Position numbers and translations under genes: made by a program. From Ignavibacteria bacterium (lineage in GTDB: Bacteria > Bacteroidota > Ignavibacteria > UBA10030 > UBA6906): a stretch of 32,932 bases of DNA. The notes under the pieces are model-generated. The model worked only from the letters and a program-made list of their open reading frames with translations. It was not told where the DNA came from and did no database searches. Below are positions 14,923 through 23,604 of this stretch, one piece after another (the stretch's first letter is position 1; each line of letters starts with the position of its first letter). The stretch covers positions 1 to 32,932 of the forward strand of contig QKGJ01000399.1 of assembly GCA_003251275.1 (NCBI GenBank), in the 5' to 3' direction.

Positions 14923-16080
14923 ATGATTATCGGTATTCCGAGAGAGGTTGTCGCCGGCGAAACGCGTGTTTCCATGGTGCCCTCCCTTGTTCAGAATATT
15001 GTCCGCGATAAACATGATGTGATAGTTGAACGAGGTGCAGGAACACGTGCCTCGTTTCCCGACGAATCGTACGTGAAGGCAGGAGCAAAGGTTGCCAACA
15101 CCGCGGCAGAAGTTTATCGCAAGGCGAATATCATTTTGAAAGTACAATCTCCCGCAAAGTCCTCCCGCAAGCTGGAGTCGGATCTGTTTATGAGTGGAGC
15201 AACGTATATCGGCTTCCTGCAACCTCTTTCCAGCGCCACGGTGATATCCTCCTTTCTGAAAAGAAAGGTTACCGGGTTTTCGATGGAGTATATTCCGCGT
15301 ATCACCAGGGCGCAGAGTATGGACGCGCTCAGTTCCATGGCGACCGTTGCCGGCTACAAGGCGGTTCTTCTTGCCACGGAGAAGCTAGGCAAGATGTTTC
15401 CTCTCCTGATGACTGCCGCCGGAACTGTTCCTCCCGCAACTGTTCTCGTTCTGGGAGCAGGCGTTGCGGGATTGCAGGCAATTGCGACGGCCAAACGCCT
15501 TGGAGCGAAGGTTGAAGCGTTTGATCCCAGGCCGGCGGTTATGGAGCAGGTGAAAAGTCTCGGCGCCTCTTTTGTTGAAATGGAGATGCCTGAAGATGCG
15601 GAAACAAAAGGCGGTTATGCCAAAGAGCTTTCACCGGAGTTTATCAAGAAAGAGCATGAGGCCATTGCAGCGCGTCTTCCAAAAGTAAACGTGGTGATCA
15701 CGACTGCACAGGTATTCGGGAAACGCGCACCGCTGCTTATCACGAAAGCGATGGTGAAGCAAATGCCTCCCGGATCCGTCATTGTTGATCTGGCGGCAGA
15801 GCAAGGGGGCAATTGTGAATGGACGAAGGCAGGAACGACCGTCGTCAAGGACGGCGTATCCATCGTTGGTGCAGTCAATCTGCCGGCGTCCATTCCCGTG
15901 GATGCAAGTCAGATGTACTCGCGCAACGTGTATAACCTGCTCAAGCTTCTCTACCCCAAACCGGATGCGACTCCGGATTTTAATGATGAAGTTGTGAAGG
16001 GTGCTTGCATTACCAGGGATGGGGCGATTGTGAATGAGCAAGTGAAGAACTCTCTTCAGAAAAAAGGAGCAAAGAAATGA
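14923..16080 (+). CDS. pntAA: NAD(P) transhydrogenase subunit alpha part 1 (NAD(H)-binding dI)
   Basis: Cytosolic NAD(H)-binding component of the proton-translocating transhydrogenase, 385 aa. It starts MIIGIPREVVAGETRVSMVP and has the alanine-dehydrogenase/PntA N domain; the nucleotide fold follows with VLVLGAGVAGLQAIATAKRLG and the acidic end of strand 2 in EAFDPRP. It lacks the membrane helices found at the C-terminus of E. coli PntA; these are on the next gene, as in the three-subunit enzyme of Rhodospirillum rubrum. It overlaps pntAB by 4 nt. GAAAGGA stands ahead of the ATG. Confidence 0.96.
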   Translation: MIIGIPREVVAGETRVSMVPSLVQNIVRDKHDVIVERGAGTRASFPDESYVKAGAKVANTAAEVYRKANIILKVQSPAKSSRKLESDLFMSGATYIGFLQPLSSATVISSFLKRKVTGFSMEYIPRITRAQSMDALSSMATVAGYKAVLLATEKLGKMFPLLMTAAGTVPPATVLVLGAGVAGLQAIATAKRLGAKVEAFDPRPAVMEQVKSLGASFVEMEMPEDAETKGGYAKELSPEFIKKEHEAIAARLPKVNVVITTAQVFGKRAPLLITKAMVKQMPPGSVIVDLAAEQGGNCEWTKAGTTVVKDGVSIVGAVNLPASIPVDASQMYSRNVYNLLKLLYPKPDATPDFNDEVVKGACITRDGAIVNEQVKNSLQKKGAKK

Positions 16081-16376
16081 CAGAGACGTTGATGATTTCC
16101 ATTTATGTGTTTGTGCTTGCCACGTTTGTCGGGGTGGAGATAATCTCCAAGGTTCCGCCACTTCTTCACACACCCCTTATGTCTGGGTCGAATGCAATCT
16201 CGGGCATCACGCTTGTCGGATCGTTGATCGCGGCAGGAGAAGGTCATGCAGGTGTCAGCGTCTTCCTCGGGATGATCGGAGTCATCTTTGCAACTATCAA
16301 TGTTGTCGGCGGTTTCAAAGTAACCGACCGTATGCTTGGCATGTTCAAAAAGGATGGCGGCAAGCCAGCGAAGTAA
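16077..16376 (+). CDS. pntAB: NAD(P) transhydrogenase subunit alpha part 2 (membrane)
   Basis: A 99-aa inner-membrane protein with three hydrophobic segments (about 5-24, 40-55, 60-80) and the conserved VPPLLHTPLMSGSNAISGI loop of the dIIa domain. Together with the N-terminal half of PntB it forms the proton channel. It overlaps pntAA by 4 nt, and pntB begins 43 nt downstream. Confidence 0.96.
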   Translation: MTETLMISIYVFVLATFVGVEIISKVPPLLHTPLMSGSNAISGITLVGSLIAAGEGHAGVSVFLGMIGVIFATINVVGGFKVTDRMLGMFKKDGGKPAK

Positions 16377-16419
16377 CTATTCCAAAATTTTTAGTGAACA
16401 CTTCCTTGAAAAATGAACT

Positions 16420-17820
16420 ATGAATATTGCACTTAGTATAGCATATCTTGTCGCGTCCGTTTGTTTTATTCTCGGATTGAAGCTCCTGAGCTCGCCCACC
16501 ACAGCGCGCCGGGGAAACATCTATGGTGCGCTTGGAATGCTCATCGCGGTTATCGCTACGCTCACGGACAGGCAAATTGTCGATTTCACCTATATAATTG
16601 TGGGTTTGATTATAGGTGGCGGCATCGGGTTGTTGATGGCAGTGCGGGTGGAAATGACCTCCATGCCCCAGATGGTTGGTCTGCTGAACGGGTTCGGCGG
16701 TGGCGCATCAACGCTTGTCGCCTTTGCAGAGTACATTCGACTTTCTGGAAGCGCAGACCTTACAGTGTGGCAAGCCGGCCCCATCAACCTGGACGTGCTT
16801 ATCACTCTCGTCTTTGGTCTTCTCATCGGTACAGTGACGTTCACCGGAAGCGGTGTTGCGTTTGCGAAACTGCAAGGAATCATGAAAAGCGCTCCAGTCC
16901 TTTTTTCGTTCCAGAAGCAGTTGAACCTGTTGATTCTTGTTGCATCGCTCATCCTCGGAGGGCTCTTCGTCGTCGATCCATCGCAATGGTATTTACTCTT
17001 GATCATTATCGGATTGTCTGCGATTCTCGGCGTCACCAGCGTCATTCCCATTGGCGGAGCGGATATGCCCGTGGTTATTTCTCTTCTGAATTCCTATTCC
17101 GGTCTCGCGGCAGCGATGACCGGGTTTATCCTCTCGAATAATGTGCTGATCATTGCAGGGACTCTCGTCGGCACCTCCGGAATTATTCTGACGCAGATAA
17201 TGTGTACGGCGATGAATCGTTCTCTGGCGAATGTTCTGTTCGCCGGCGTTGGCGCAGATTATGAAGCATCGGAGGAAACAGCGGAGCAGCGGACGGTTAT
17301 CCGATACACACCTGAAGATACGGCGTACATGCTGGAGAACGCTCAGTCAGTTATCATCATTCCCGGGTACGGGCTTGCGGTTGCTCAAGCGCAGCATATT
17401 CTTCACGAAGTGACAAAGCTCCTGATGGAGCGGGGAATTTCCGTTCGTTATGCCATCCACCCGGTTGCCGGTCGAATGCCCGGTCATATGAACGTGCTCC
17501 TCGCAGAGGCAAATGTACCGTATGACCTACTACTGGAGATGGATCAGATCAATGACGATTTCCAGAATACCGATATTTCGCTGATCATCGGTGCGAATGA
17601 TGTCGTCAACCCCGCGGCGCGATACAAGAAAAGCAGCCCTCTTTACGGGATGCCAATTCTCAATGCCGACAAAGCAAGAACAGTGATGGTGTGTAAGAGG
17701 AGTCTCAATCCGGGTTTTGCTGGAGAGGATAACGAGCTTTTCTATGACAAGAAAACCATGATGGTCTTTGGCGATGCAAAAGCTACCTTGACCAATCTGG
17801 CGCACCTGCTGAAAAAGTAG
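16420..17820 (+). CDS. pntB: NAD(P) transhydrogenase subunit beta
   Basis: A 466-aa inner-membrane subunit. The first 270 residues contain about eight to nine TM segments of the proton-conducting domain (dIIb); the rest is the NADP(H)-binding dIII domain with IIPGYGLAVAQAQ and the HPVAGRMPGHMNVLLAEA and GANDVVNPAA motifs. The complex uses the proton gradient to reduce NADP+ with NADH. The operon appears to end here: the STAS gene converges from the other strand 20 nt beyond the stop, with no obvious terminator. Confidence 0.97.
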   Translation: MNIALSIAYLVASVCFILGLKLLSSPTTARRGNIYGALGMLIAVIATLTDRQIVDFTYIIVGLIIGGGIGLLMAVRVEMTSMPQMVGLLNGFGGGASTLVAFAEYIRLSGSADLTVWQAGPINLDVLITLVFGLLIGTVTFTGSGVAFAKLQGIMKSAPVLFSFQKQLNLLILVASLILGGLFVVDPSQWYLLLIIIGLSAILGVTSVIPIGGADMPVVISLLNSYSGLAAAMTGFILSNNVLIIAGTLVGTSGIILTQIMCTAMNRSLANVLFAGVGADYEASEETAEQRTVIRYTPEDTAYMLENAQSVIIIPGYGLAVAQAQHILHEVTKLLMERGISVRYAIHPVAGRMPGHMNVLLAEANVPYDLLLEMDQINDDFQNTDISLIIGANDVVNPAARYKKSSPLYGMPILNADKARTVMVCKRSLNPGFAGEDNELFYDKKTMMVFGDAKATLTNLAHLLKK

Positions 17821-17840
17821 AGGGTGTGAGGAATTAGCCC

Positions 17841-18182
17841 CTACGAAAGAGCCTTGACGGCCTCATCGCGCGTATCGCATACTTCGAAGACCAGAGTAAG
17901 TTTCGTAATAACAAAGACGTTGGTCACGTTGTTGTTCAGACCGCAGAGTCGAATCTGTCCATCCTTCCGACTGAACGATGTATATCCTGCAACAAGAACT
18001 CCGATACCCGTGCTGTTAATATACGTCACCTTGCTTAGATCGATAACCAGCTTTTTGTAGTCGCGTTCGATAAAGCCAGTGATTGCCTGCCGGAGCTTGT
18101 CCGTTTCCGTTCCCCCAATTAGGTCACCCCTCACCTCGATAAGTCCAATCCCGCCGTCAAGTGTAGAAGTGCGGACCGCCAT
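17841..18182 (-). CDS. STAS-domain anti-sigma-factor antagonist
   Basis: A 113-aa cytosolic STAS protein of the SpoIIAA/RsbV type. The signature segment is KLVIDLSKVTYINSTGIGVLV, with the phosphorylatable Ser57 (or Thr58) in INSTGIG. The frame begins further upstream at 18275, but the ATG at 18182 has GAGGAG 7 nt before it and is the family-typical start. No partner kinase or sigma factor is nearby; a response regulator starts 165 nt away on the other strand. Confidence 0.92.
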   Translation of the reverse strand: MAVRTSTLDGGIGLIEVRGDLIGGTETDKLRQAITGFIERDYKKLVIDLSKVTYINSTGIGVLVAGYTSFSRKDGQIRLCGLNNNVTNVFVITKLTLVFEVCDTRDEAVKALS

Positions 18183-18225
18183 GATAATCTCCTCGGATTG
18201 TTGCCAATGTGTTTCTGGAAAGAAC

Positions 18226-18275
18226 GTGACACCAAATAATAGAGGATATTCAATTCTAATGCAAGGCAGTGTCAC
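18226..18275. repeat. spaced 7-bp dyad in a divergent promoter region
   Basis: GTGACAC at 18226-18232 and GTGTCAC at 18269-18275 are perfect inverted copies 36 nt apart, between the STAS gene and the response regulator gene. The distance allows two operator half-sites or a looped regulator. No assigned function. Confidence 0.3.
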
Positions 18276-18347
18276 ACTCCCATACGCATCTCGATGTTGA
18301 TTTTATGATGAAGAATATCTATATAGAGCAGTATTTTTTGAGGTGTC

Positions 18348-18734
18348 ATGGCAGGATCGAAGAAAAAAATTCTCTTTGTTGATGACGACGCCGAGTTGCG
18401 AGAGATCGTCCTGGGGCAGCTCATTGACGAGGGGTATGATGTTCAAGAGGCGGAAGACGGACTCGTAGCGATGGAGAGACTTCAGAATCACAAGTTTGAT
18501 CTTGTCCTCCTTGACATCAAAATGCCGGGAAAAAGCGGTTTGGATCTTCTCCGGTTTGTAAAGGAGCGTTCACTCAAATGTCGGGTGATTATGTTGACGG
18601 GCGTTGTTGGCCTTGCGACCGCGATCGAGAGCCTCTCCATGGGCGCCGATGATTATATCACAAAACCCTACAATCTCGACCACTTGGTATCAGCGATTCG
18701 CCGTGTGTTGGAAGAGGGAAAAGACAACGAGTAG
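18348..18734 (+). CDS. single-domain response regulator (receiver only)
   Basis: A 128-aa CheY-like receiver: acidic pocket Asp12-Asp13, phospho-acceptor Asp56 in LLDIKMP, Thr84 and Lys106 in ITKPY, all at the expected places. There is no output domain. GAGGTG stands just before the ATG. The cognate kinase is not adjacent; the only histidine kinase in the window is at 30198, far away. It may act through phosphorelay or protein contact. Confidence 0.95.
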   Translation: MAGSKKKILFVDDDAELREIVLGQLIDEGYDVQEAEDGLVAMERLQNHKFDLVLLDIKMPGKSGLDLLRFVKERSLKCRVIMLTGVVGLATAIESLSMGADDYITKPYNLDHLVSAIRRVLEEGKDNE

Positions 18735-18750
18735 AACTTCAGAGGAAACA

Positions 18751-18786
18751 AAAAAGCCCCGCGCTGTGCACAGCGCGGGGCTTTTT
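18751..18786. terminator. perfect 36-bp palindromic bidirectional terminator
   Basis: Two 18-nt arms, 18751-18768 and 18769-18786, are exact inverse complements: five A, then GCCCCGCGCTGTG, then its mirror ending in five T. A GC-rich stem followed by a T-run reads as an intrinsic terminator in both directions. It sits between the response regulator (stop at 18734) and ahcY (stop at 18806), which converge here. Confidence 0.95.
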
Positions 18787-18805
18787 ATCTTTACAGGGCA
18801 GTCGA

Positions 18806-20086
18806 CTATGTGCCGGCGCTGTAGTCAGACATATACTTCCTTTGTTCCGGAGTCAGTTTATCGATCGTGAATCCCATGGTCCGAAGTTTCAGCATGGCGA
18901 TATCCTGATCCTGTTCCACGGGGATATCGTGAACGGTATTTTCCAGCCGCTTTCCCTTCCGGTGAAGTTCGGCAAGGCGGACCTGAGACATAAATTGATT
19001 TGCGAAAGACATGTCCATCACCTCTGATGGATGACCCTCTGCCGCCGCCAGGTTCACCAAACGACCCTGGGCCAAGACATAGAGGCGGTTTCCGTTCTTG
19101 AGGGTATATTCCTCATTATTCTCACGTATTTGGCGGTGTCCCTTCGCGACCTTTTCCAAGTCTTCAAGATTGATTTCGCAATCGTAGTGACCGGTGTTGC
19201 AGATGATTGCGCCATCCTTCATACTCTTGAAGTGAGGTTCAGTGATAATGTCCTTTACACCTGTTGCAGTAATGAAGATATCCCCGACTTTTGCAGCATC
19301 ACTCATTTTCATGACGCGCATCCCTTCCAAAGTTGCCTTGAGGGCAGCTGTCGCTTTCACTTCTGTAACGATCACGTTTGCGCCAAGGCCTTTCGCCCGA
19401 CTTGCAACGCCACGACCGCAGTGGCCATATCCGGCGACCACAACATTTTTTCCAGCGAACAACACACTCGTTGCCCGCAGAACGCCATCGAGTGTGGACT
19501 GACCGGTGCCGAACACATTATCAAAGTCCCATTTTGTTTCAGCATCATTGACGGCGATAACCGGATAGTTCAAGGCACCATCAGCGGCCATCGCTCTTAG
19601 GCGATGCACACCGGTGGTGGTTTCTTCCGTTCCACCGATAACAAACTTGTTTGCCATTTCGGGATGGCTCTTGTGTATGGTGAAAATAAGATCAGCGCCA
19701 TCGTCCAGAGTCAAGTTTGGATTGAATTTCAGCGTTTCCTCGATGCACCAGTAGAACTCCTTGACGTTCATCCCATGCCAGGCGAAAATCGAAATTCCGT
19801 TTGCGGCAAGAGCTGCGGCGACTGAATCGTTGGTGGAAAGCGGATTGCATCCACTCCAACTGACTTCTGCGCCAGCTGCGACGAGAGTTTCGATCAAGAC
19901 GGCCGTCTCTTTGGTAACATGGAGGCACCCGGCGATACGATATCCTTTGAGGGGTTTGCTCTTCTTATATTCCTCGCGGAGGGACATCATCACGGGCATC
20001 CGCGATTCCGACCACTCGATTCTGCGGCGCCCCTCTTCAGCGAGCTTCATGTCTGCTACTTTGTACTTTCCTGGCTTTGAATCCAT
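18806..20086 (-). CDS. ahcY: S-adenosylhomocysteine hydrolase
   Basis: A cytosolic NAD+-dependent enzyme splitting S-adenosylhomocysteine into adenosine and homocysteine, 426 aa. Substrate-domain motifs include GCLHVTKETAVLIETL and GGTEETTTGVHRL; the NAD fold is VVAGYGHCGRGVASRAKGLG with the acidic EVKATAA; the GHYDCEI loop follows. The protein ends KLTPEQRKYMSDYSAGT and lacks the C-terminal KPDHYRY-like tail, with its Lys and Tyr, of eukaryotic and most bacterial enzymes; this short form is known from archaea and Thermotoga. AAGGAG precedes the ATG. It lies 55 nt downstream of metK. Confidence 0.97.
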   Translation of the reverse strand: MDSKPGKYKVADMKLAEEGRRRIEWSESRMPVMMSLREEYKKSKPLKGYRIAGCLHVTKETAVLIETLVAAGAEVSWSGCNPLSTNDSVAAALAANGISIFAWHGMNVKEFYWCIEETLKFNPNLTLDDGADLIFTIHKSHPEMANKFVIGGTEETTTGVHRLRAMAADGALNYPVIAVNDAETKWDFDNVFGTGQSTLDGVLRATSVLFAGKNVVVAGYGHCGRGVASRAKGLGANVIVTEVKATAALKATLEGMRVMKMSDAAKVGDIFITATGVKDIITEPHFKSMKDGAIICNTGHYDCEINLEDLEKVAKGHRQIRENNEEYTLKNGNRLYVLAQGRLVNLAAAEGHPSEVMDMSFANQFMSQVRLAELHRKGKRLENTVHDIPVEQDQDIAMLKLRTMGFTIDKLTPEQRKYMSDYSAGT

Positions 20087-20141
20087 TGTTCTCCTTCGAA
20101 AAAAGTTGATTATCTGAAAAACCTGTTACGGTGAGGGTTGA

Positions 20142-21287
20142 TTAACCCTTGACGGCTTTTTGAAGAGCCTTCACCAGGTCGAGCTTCTCCCAGGTGAAAC
20201 CCTTTTCTTCACGGCCAAAGTGACCATACGAAGCAGTGTTGCGATAGATAGGTTTCAGAAGGTCGAGACGCTTTCGAATGCCGTGTGGCGTCATATCAAT
20301 TTCTTTGATGATTATCTTGTCCAGCTCAGCGTCGGGGATTCTACCGGTTCCATACGTGTTGACGTGAACGGAGACTGGTTCCGCGACACCGATGGCATAC
20401 GCGACCTGGAGCAGGCATTCATCAGCCAAACCCGCTGCAACGACATTTTTTGCAATGTGGCGAGTTGCATATGCCGCACTGCGATCGACCTTCGATGGAT
20501 CCTTTCCGGAGAACGCTCCCCCACCATGGGGGGCTCTTCCACCGTAGGTATCGACGATGATTTTTCGGCCTGTGAGGCCGGTATCGCCGTGTGGCCCGCC
20601 GATTTCGAATTTGCCGGTAGGGTTAACGTGCACGATCATCTTCTTATCGCGCAGTTGTTCCGGTATCACTTTTTCAATGACATGTTCAATGACATCGTTT
20701 TTGATTTTCTTCTGTGTGACCCCCGGGTCGTGCTGCGTGGAAATGACGACCGTGTGAACGCGCACCGGTTTTCGACCACTATATTCCACGGTCACCTGCG
20801 ACTTTGAGTCAGGCCGAAGGTAGGGCATCAGCTTCGGCTGGTTCTTTCGAATATCAGCAAGACGCTTCACGAGCTTGTGGGCGAACACGATGGGCATCGG
20901 CATACATTCCGGAGTTTCATTTGAAGCGTACCCAAACATCATTCCCTGGTCCCCCGCTCCGCCAGTATCGACTCCCTGAGCAATATCAGGAGATTGTGAG
21001 TGAATACTCGAGATAACCGAACACGAGTCGGCGTCAAAGCGGTAATCTGCTTTCGTATAGCCAATATCGCGGATTACCTGGCGAACGATATCCTGTACTT
21101 CGATATATGCGGACGTAGTAATCTCGCCTCCGACAAAAGCAAGTCCCGTAGTAACAAAACTCTCGCACGCAACGCGTGCATTCTTGTCCTGGGCAAGAAT
21201 AGCATCGAGAACTGCATCGGAAATTTGGTCGCAGACTTTATCCGGATGACCCTCGGATACGGACTCCGATGTAAATAGGTACGACAT
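20142..21287 (-). CDS. metK: S-adenosylmethionine synthetase
   Basis: Makes SAM from ATP and methionine; cytosolic tetramer. All signatures are present in 381 aa: [19 protein letters not shown] at the N-terminus, [12 protein letters not shown] in the middle and [20 protein letters not shown] toward the C-terminus. AAAGGG lies about 8 nt before the ATG. It is followed by ahcY, so synthesis of SAM and clearance of its by-product are encoded together. The 44-nt gap to the upstream gene is too short for a SAM riboswitch. Confidence 0.98.
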   Translation of the reverse strand: MSYLFTSESVSEGHPDKVCDQISDAVLDAILAQDKNARVACESFVTTGLAFVGGEITTSAYIEVQDIVRQVIRDIGYTKADYRFDADSCSVISSIHSQSPDIAQGVDTGGAGDQGMMFGYASNETPECMPMPIVFAHKLVKRLADIRKNQPKLMPYLRPDSKSQVTVEYSGRKPVRVHTVVISTQHDPGVTQKKIKNDVIEHVIEKVIPEQLRDKKMIVHVNPTGKFEIGGPHGDTGLTGRKIIVDTYGGRAPHGGGAFSGKDPSKVDRSAAYATRHIAKNVVAAGLADECLLQVAYAIGVAEPVSVHVNTYGTGRIPDAELDKIIIKEIDMTPHGIRKRLDLLKPIYRNTASYGHFGREEKGFTWEKLDLVKALQKAVKG

Positions 21288-21331
21288 GGAACAACCCTTT
21301 CTTCTGAATGATCTTGGGGAGACCGGTGATT

Positions 21332-22309
21332 CTAGTAGAAATTTATTTCAGATGACCCACCAACATTAACGCGTTTATAAGACCCGTGGACACTTGACGA
21401 TGGACCTATGATGGATTCATCAAGGAGAGACTTCTGCACCTTGGCATCCTGACCAATGATTGAATTCCTGACAATGGATTCTGAGATTTTTGCGTTATCG
21501 CCAACTGTTGTAAACGGCCCGATAATGCAATTTGAAAGGATTGCATTAGAGGAAATAAAAACCGGTTCATTGATGATGACACCTTCGATGGGTCGCGATG
21601 TCGACTTCTTCTCCAGCAAGGCACGATTGGTCGAGAGCAACGTTTCGGGTTTCCCGCAATCGAACCATCCCTCAACATTAAAAGTCTTCATTTTTTCTCC
21701 CCGCTCAATCATCATCTGCAGTGCGTCGGTCAACTGGTATTCGTTCTTTGTTCGAATGTTCTTATCGACAAGATCGTTCAGACATGAAACCAGTAATGGA
21801 GTATTGGCGAGGAAATACAATCCAACCACCGCAAGTCTGCTTGTTGGATGCTCCGGTTTCTCAATAAGTCGGGAGATGAATCCACCCGATACTTCCGCAA
21901 CGCCAAATCTTCTCGGATCGTCAACGGCTTTTACTCCAAGGGAGGAAACTCCTCCCCTCAACACCGGGGAAAGGTCAACGTCAAAAATGGTGTCTCCCAG
22001 GATAATGAGAACAGGGTCTTCTCCCATGGTATTCCTCGCAATGTAAATTGCGTGGCCGAGACCGAGCATTTCCTGTTGCTCTATGTAGTCGACGCTGAAG
22101 TCCGGATATGCTCCCGAGACATACTCTTTGATCTTCTCTCCCATATGCCCGACAATGATAGTGGCGGATGAAACACCATCCACCATAATCTTGTCAAGGA
22201 TGTGACCGAGAATCGGCTTCCCGGCAACATTCAATAATACTTTTGGAAGTTCAAAGGTGTGCGGTCGGAGCCTGCTTCCAACTCCAGCGACGGGAATAAT
22301 TGCACGCAT
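21332..22309 (-). CDS. sugar-nucleotidyltransferase with left-handed beta-helix domain
   Basis: A 325-aa cytosolic enzyme that joins a sugar phosphate to a nucleotide. Residues 1-235 are the pyrophosphorylase fold: [15 protein letters not shown] with [14 protein letters not shown], then ILGDTIFD (metal Asp), then LIEKPEHP. Residues 250-320 are hexapeptide-like repeats ([16 protein letters not shown]). This resembles glucose-1-phosphate thymidylyltransferase/mannose-1-phosphate guanylyltransferase relatives; the exact substrate is not clear. The ATG at 22309 begins the conserved core; the frame stays open 17 codons further. It heads the metK-ahcY run. Confidence 0.9.
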   Translation of the reverse strand: MRAIIPVAGVGSRLRPHTFELPKVLLNVAGKPILGHILDKIMVDGVSSATIIVGHMGEKIKEYVSGAYPDFSVDYIEQQEMLGLGHAIYIARNTMGEDPVLIILGDTIFDVDLSPVLRGGVSSLGVKAVDDPRRFGVAEVSGGFISRLIEKPEHPTSRLAVVGLYFLANTPLLVSCLNDLVDKNIRTKNEYQLTDALQMMIERGEKMKTFNVEGWFDCGKPETLLSTNRALLEKKSTSRPIEGVIINEPVFISSNAILSNCIIGPFTTVGDNAKISESIVRNSIIGQDAKVQKSLLDESIIGPSSSVHGSYKRVNVGGSSEINFY

Positions 22310-22491
22310 GTGGTATTGTACGCTGCAGAAAAAAACGTCGGTTGATCTGGAGATTTGCAAAAAATGCGTGTTAAGTTACACAAGAAACCCTAGAGAAGCA
22401 AGAAAGCGTATGTGATAGAGATTGAGAAGAGATGCAAGTCACATCCAAGAGGATGGATGAGCGTGCCGCGCCGATGAATTGATTCTCTCTC
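22310..22491. promoter_or_regulatory. 182-nt divergent intergenic region
   Basis: It separates the minus-strand nucleotidyltransferase-metK-ahcY run from the plus-strand fni run. Promoters for both must lie here, but no clear boxes or strong repeats were found, and neither flanking start has a Shine-Dalgarno sequence. Confidence 0.35.
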
Positions 22492-23598
22492 ATGAAATCC
22501 ATATTATCATTGCAAAAATCGCCCTCCATGCCCAAGAATTCCTCATCGCGGAAAATCACCCGCCGCGATTCCTCGCACGCCACCACATCACGCAAACGGC
22601 AGCATGTTGAATTGACTCTCTCGGAGGACGTTCGTTTCAGGCTCAAGCGGACCGGTCTGGATCGGTTTGAGTTTCTCCACAATGCTCTTCCGGAGTTGGA
22701 TCTTGACGAGGTGGACACGACGATTAAGTTTCTCGGACGCCACTTGCGTCTCCCGATTATGATCTCTTGTATGACTGGAGGTTATCAGGACGCCCTCAAA
22801 ATCAACAGGGATTTGGCGGAGATATGTGAAGAAGAAACGATTGCCATGGGTGTTGGGAGTCAAAGACAGGCTCTTGAAAACAGCGCCTTTCATCAGACAT
22901 TTAAGGTGGTAAGAGAAGTTGCGCCGAATATTCCAATCATCGGTAACATTGGAGCGGCGGAAGTTGCAAACATTCGTGATGTCGCACCCCTGAAGCGACT
23001 TGCAGAGATGATTCGTGCTGACGCCTTTGCTGTCCACTTGAACCCACTGCAGGAGTTTTTGCAGCCTGAGGGGAGTCCGAATTTTCGTGGTGTTTTGGAA
23101 GGAATCCAACAACTGGTGAACAACCTCGGCATCCCCATCATAGTGAAGGAAATCGGCGCGGGGATTTCTGGTGGTGTTGCAAAAAGATTGCTCGATGTCG
23201 GTGTGAGAATTATCGATGTGGCAGGGGCCGGCGGAACAAGCTGGGCAGGCGTTGAATCGCTCCGTCGTAAGGAAAAAGAACTATCTCTTTTTTGGGACTG
23301 GGGAATTCCGACAGCTGAATCAATTCAACAAATTGCGAAACTCAAGGAGACTAACCCGACATTGACGATTATTGGCTCTGGTGGAATTACGAATGGAATG
23401 GAGGCTGCAAAATCCCTTGCGCTTGGTGCTGACCTCGTGGCGTCTGCCCGTCCATTCCTTACCACTCTCGTCCAGAAGAAAAAGACCGGGCTGCGCGAGT
23501 TTATTCATGAATGGGAAGAGACGATTCGGGGCGCGATGTTTCTGACGGGAAGCCGGAATATTGACGCCCTGCAGAATGCCCGCCTTGTGGAGTATTAA
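22492..23598 (+). CDS. fni: isopentenyl-diphosphate delta-isomerase, type 2
   Basis: An FMN- and NADPH-dependent enzyme interconverting isopentenyl and dimethylallyl diphosphate; 368 aa. Signature segments: SRKRQHVELTL at the start of the core, ISCMTGGY, VHLNPLQEFLQPEG (catalytic Gln and metal-binding Glu), DVAGAGGTSWAGVE, GSGGITNG, and ASARPFL. The first 30 residues are not conserved; an ATG at 22528 (residue 13) is an alternative start, and neither has a good ribosome binding site. The next gene, a polyprenyl synthase, begins 6 nt after the stop, which supports a prenyl-diphosphate operon. Confidence 0.95.
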   Translation: MKSILSLQKSPSMPKNSSSRKITRRDSSHATTSRKRQHVELTLSEDVRFRLKRTGLDRFEFLHNALPELDLDEVDTTIKFLGRHLRLPIMISCMTGGYQDALKINRDLAEICEEETIAMGVGSQRQALENSAFHQTFKVVREVAPNIPIIGNIGAAEVANIRDVAPLKRLAEMIRADAFAVHLNPLQEFLQPEGSPNFRGVLEGIQQLVNNLGIPIIVKEIGAGISGGVAKRLLDVGVRIIDVAGAGGTSWAGVESLRRKEKELSLFWDWGIPTAESIQQIAKLKETNPTLTIIGSGGITNGMEAAKSLALGADLVASARPFLTTLVQKKKTGLREFIHEWEETIRGAMFLTGSRNIDALQNARLVEY

Positions 23599-23604
23599 CG
23601 TTCG

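Noticed and set aside
16461-17141. 226-codon plus-strand frame inside pntB
   Set aside because: Same strand but another frame of pntB; translation is His-, Arg- and Trp-rich with no hydrophobic order, unlike the true pntB frame.
20087-21331. SAM or SAH riboswitch near metK and ahcY
   Set aside because: The gaps before ahcY (55 nt) and metK (44 nt) are too short and show no conserved stem pattern.
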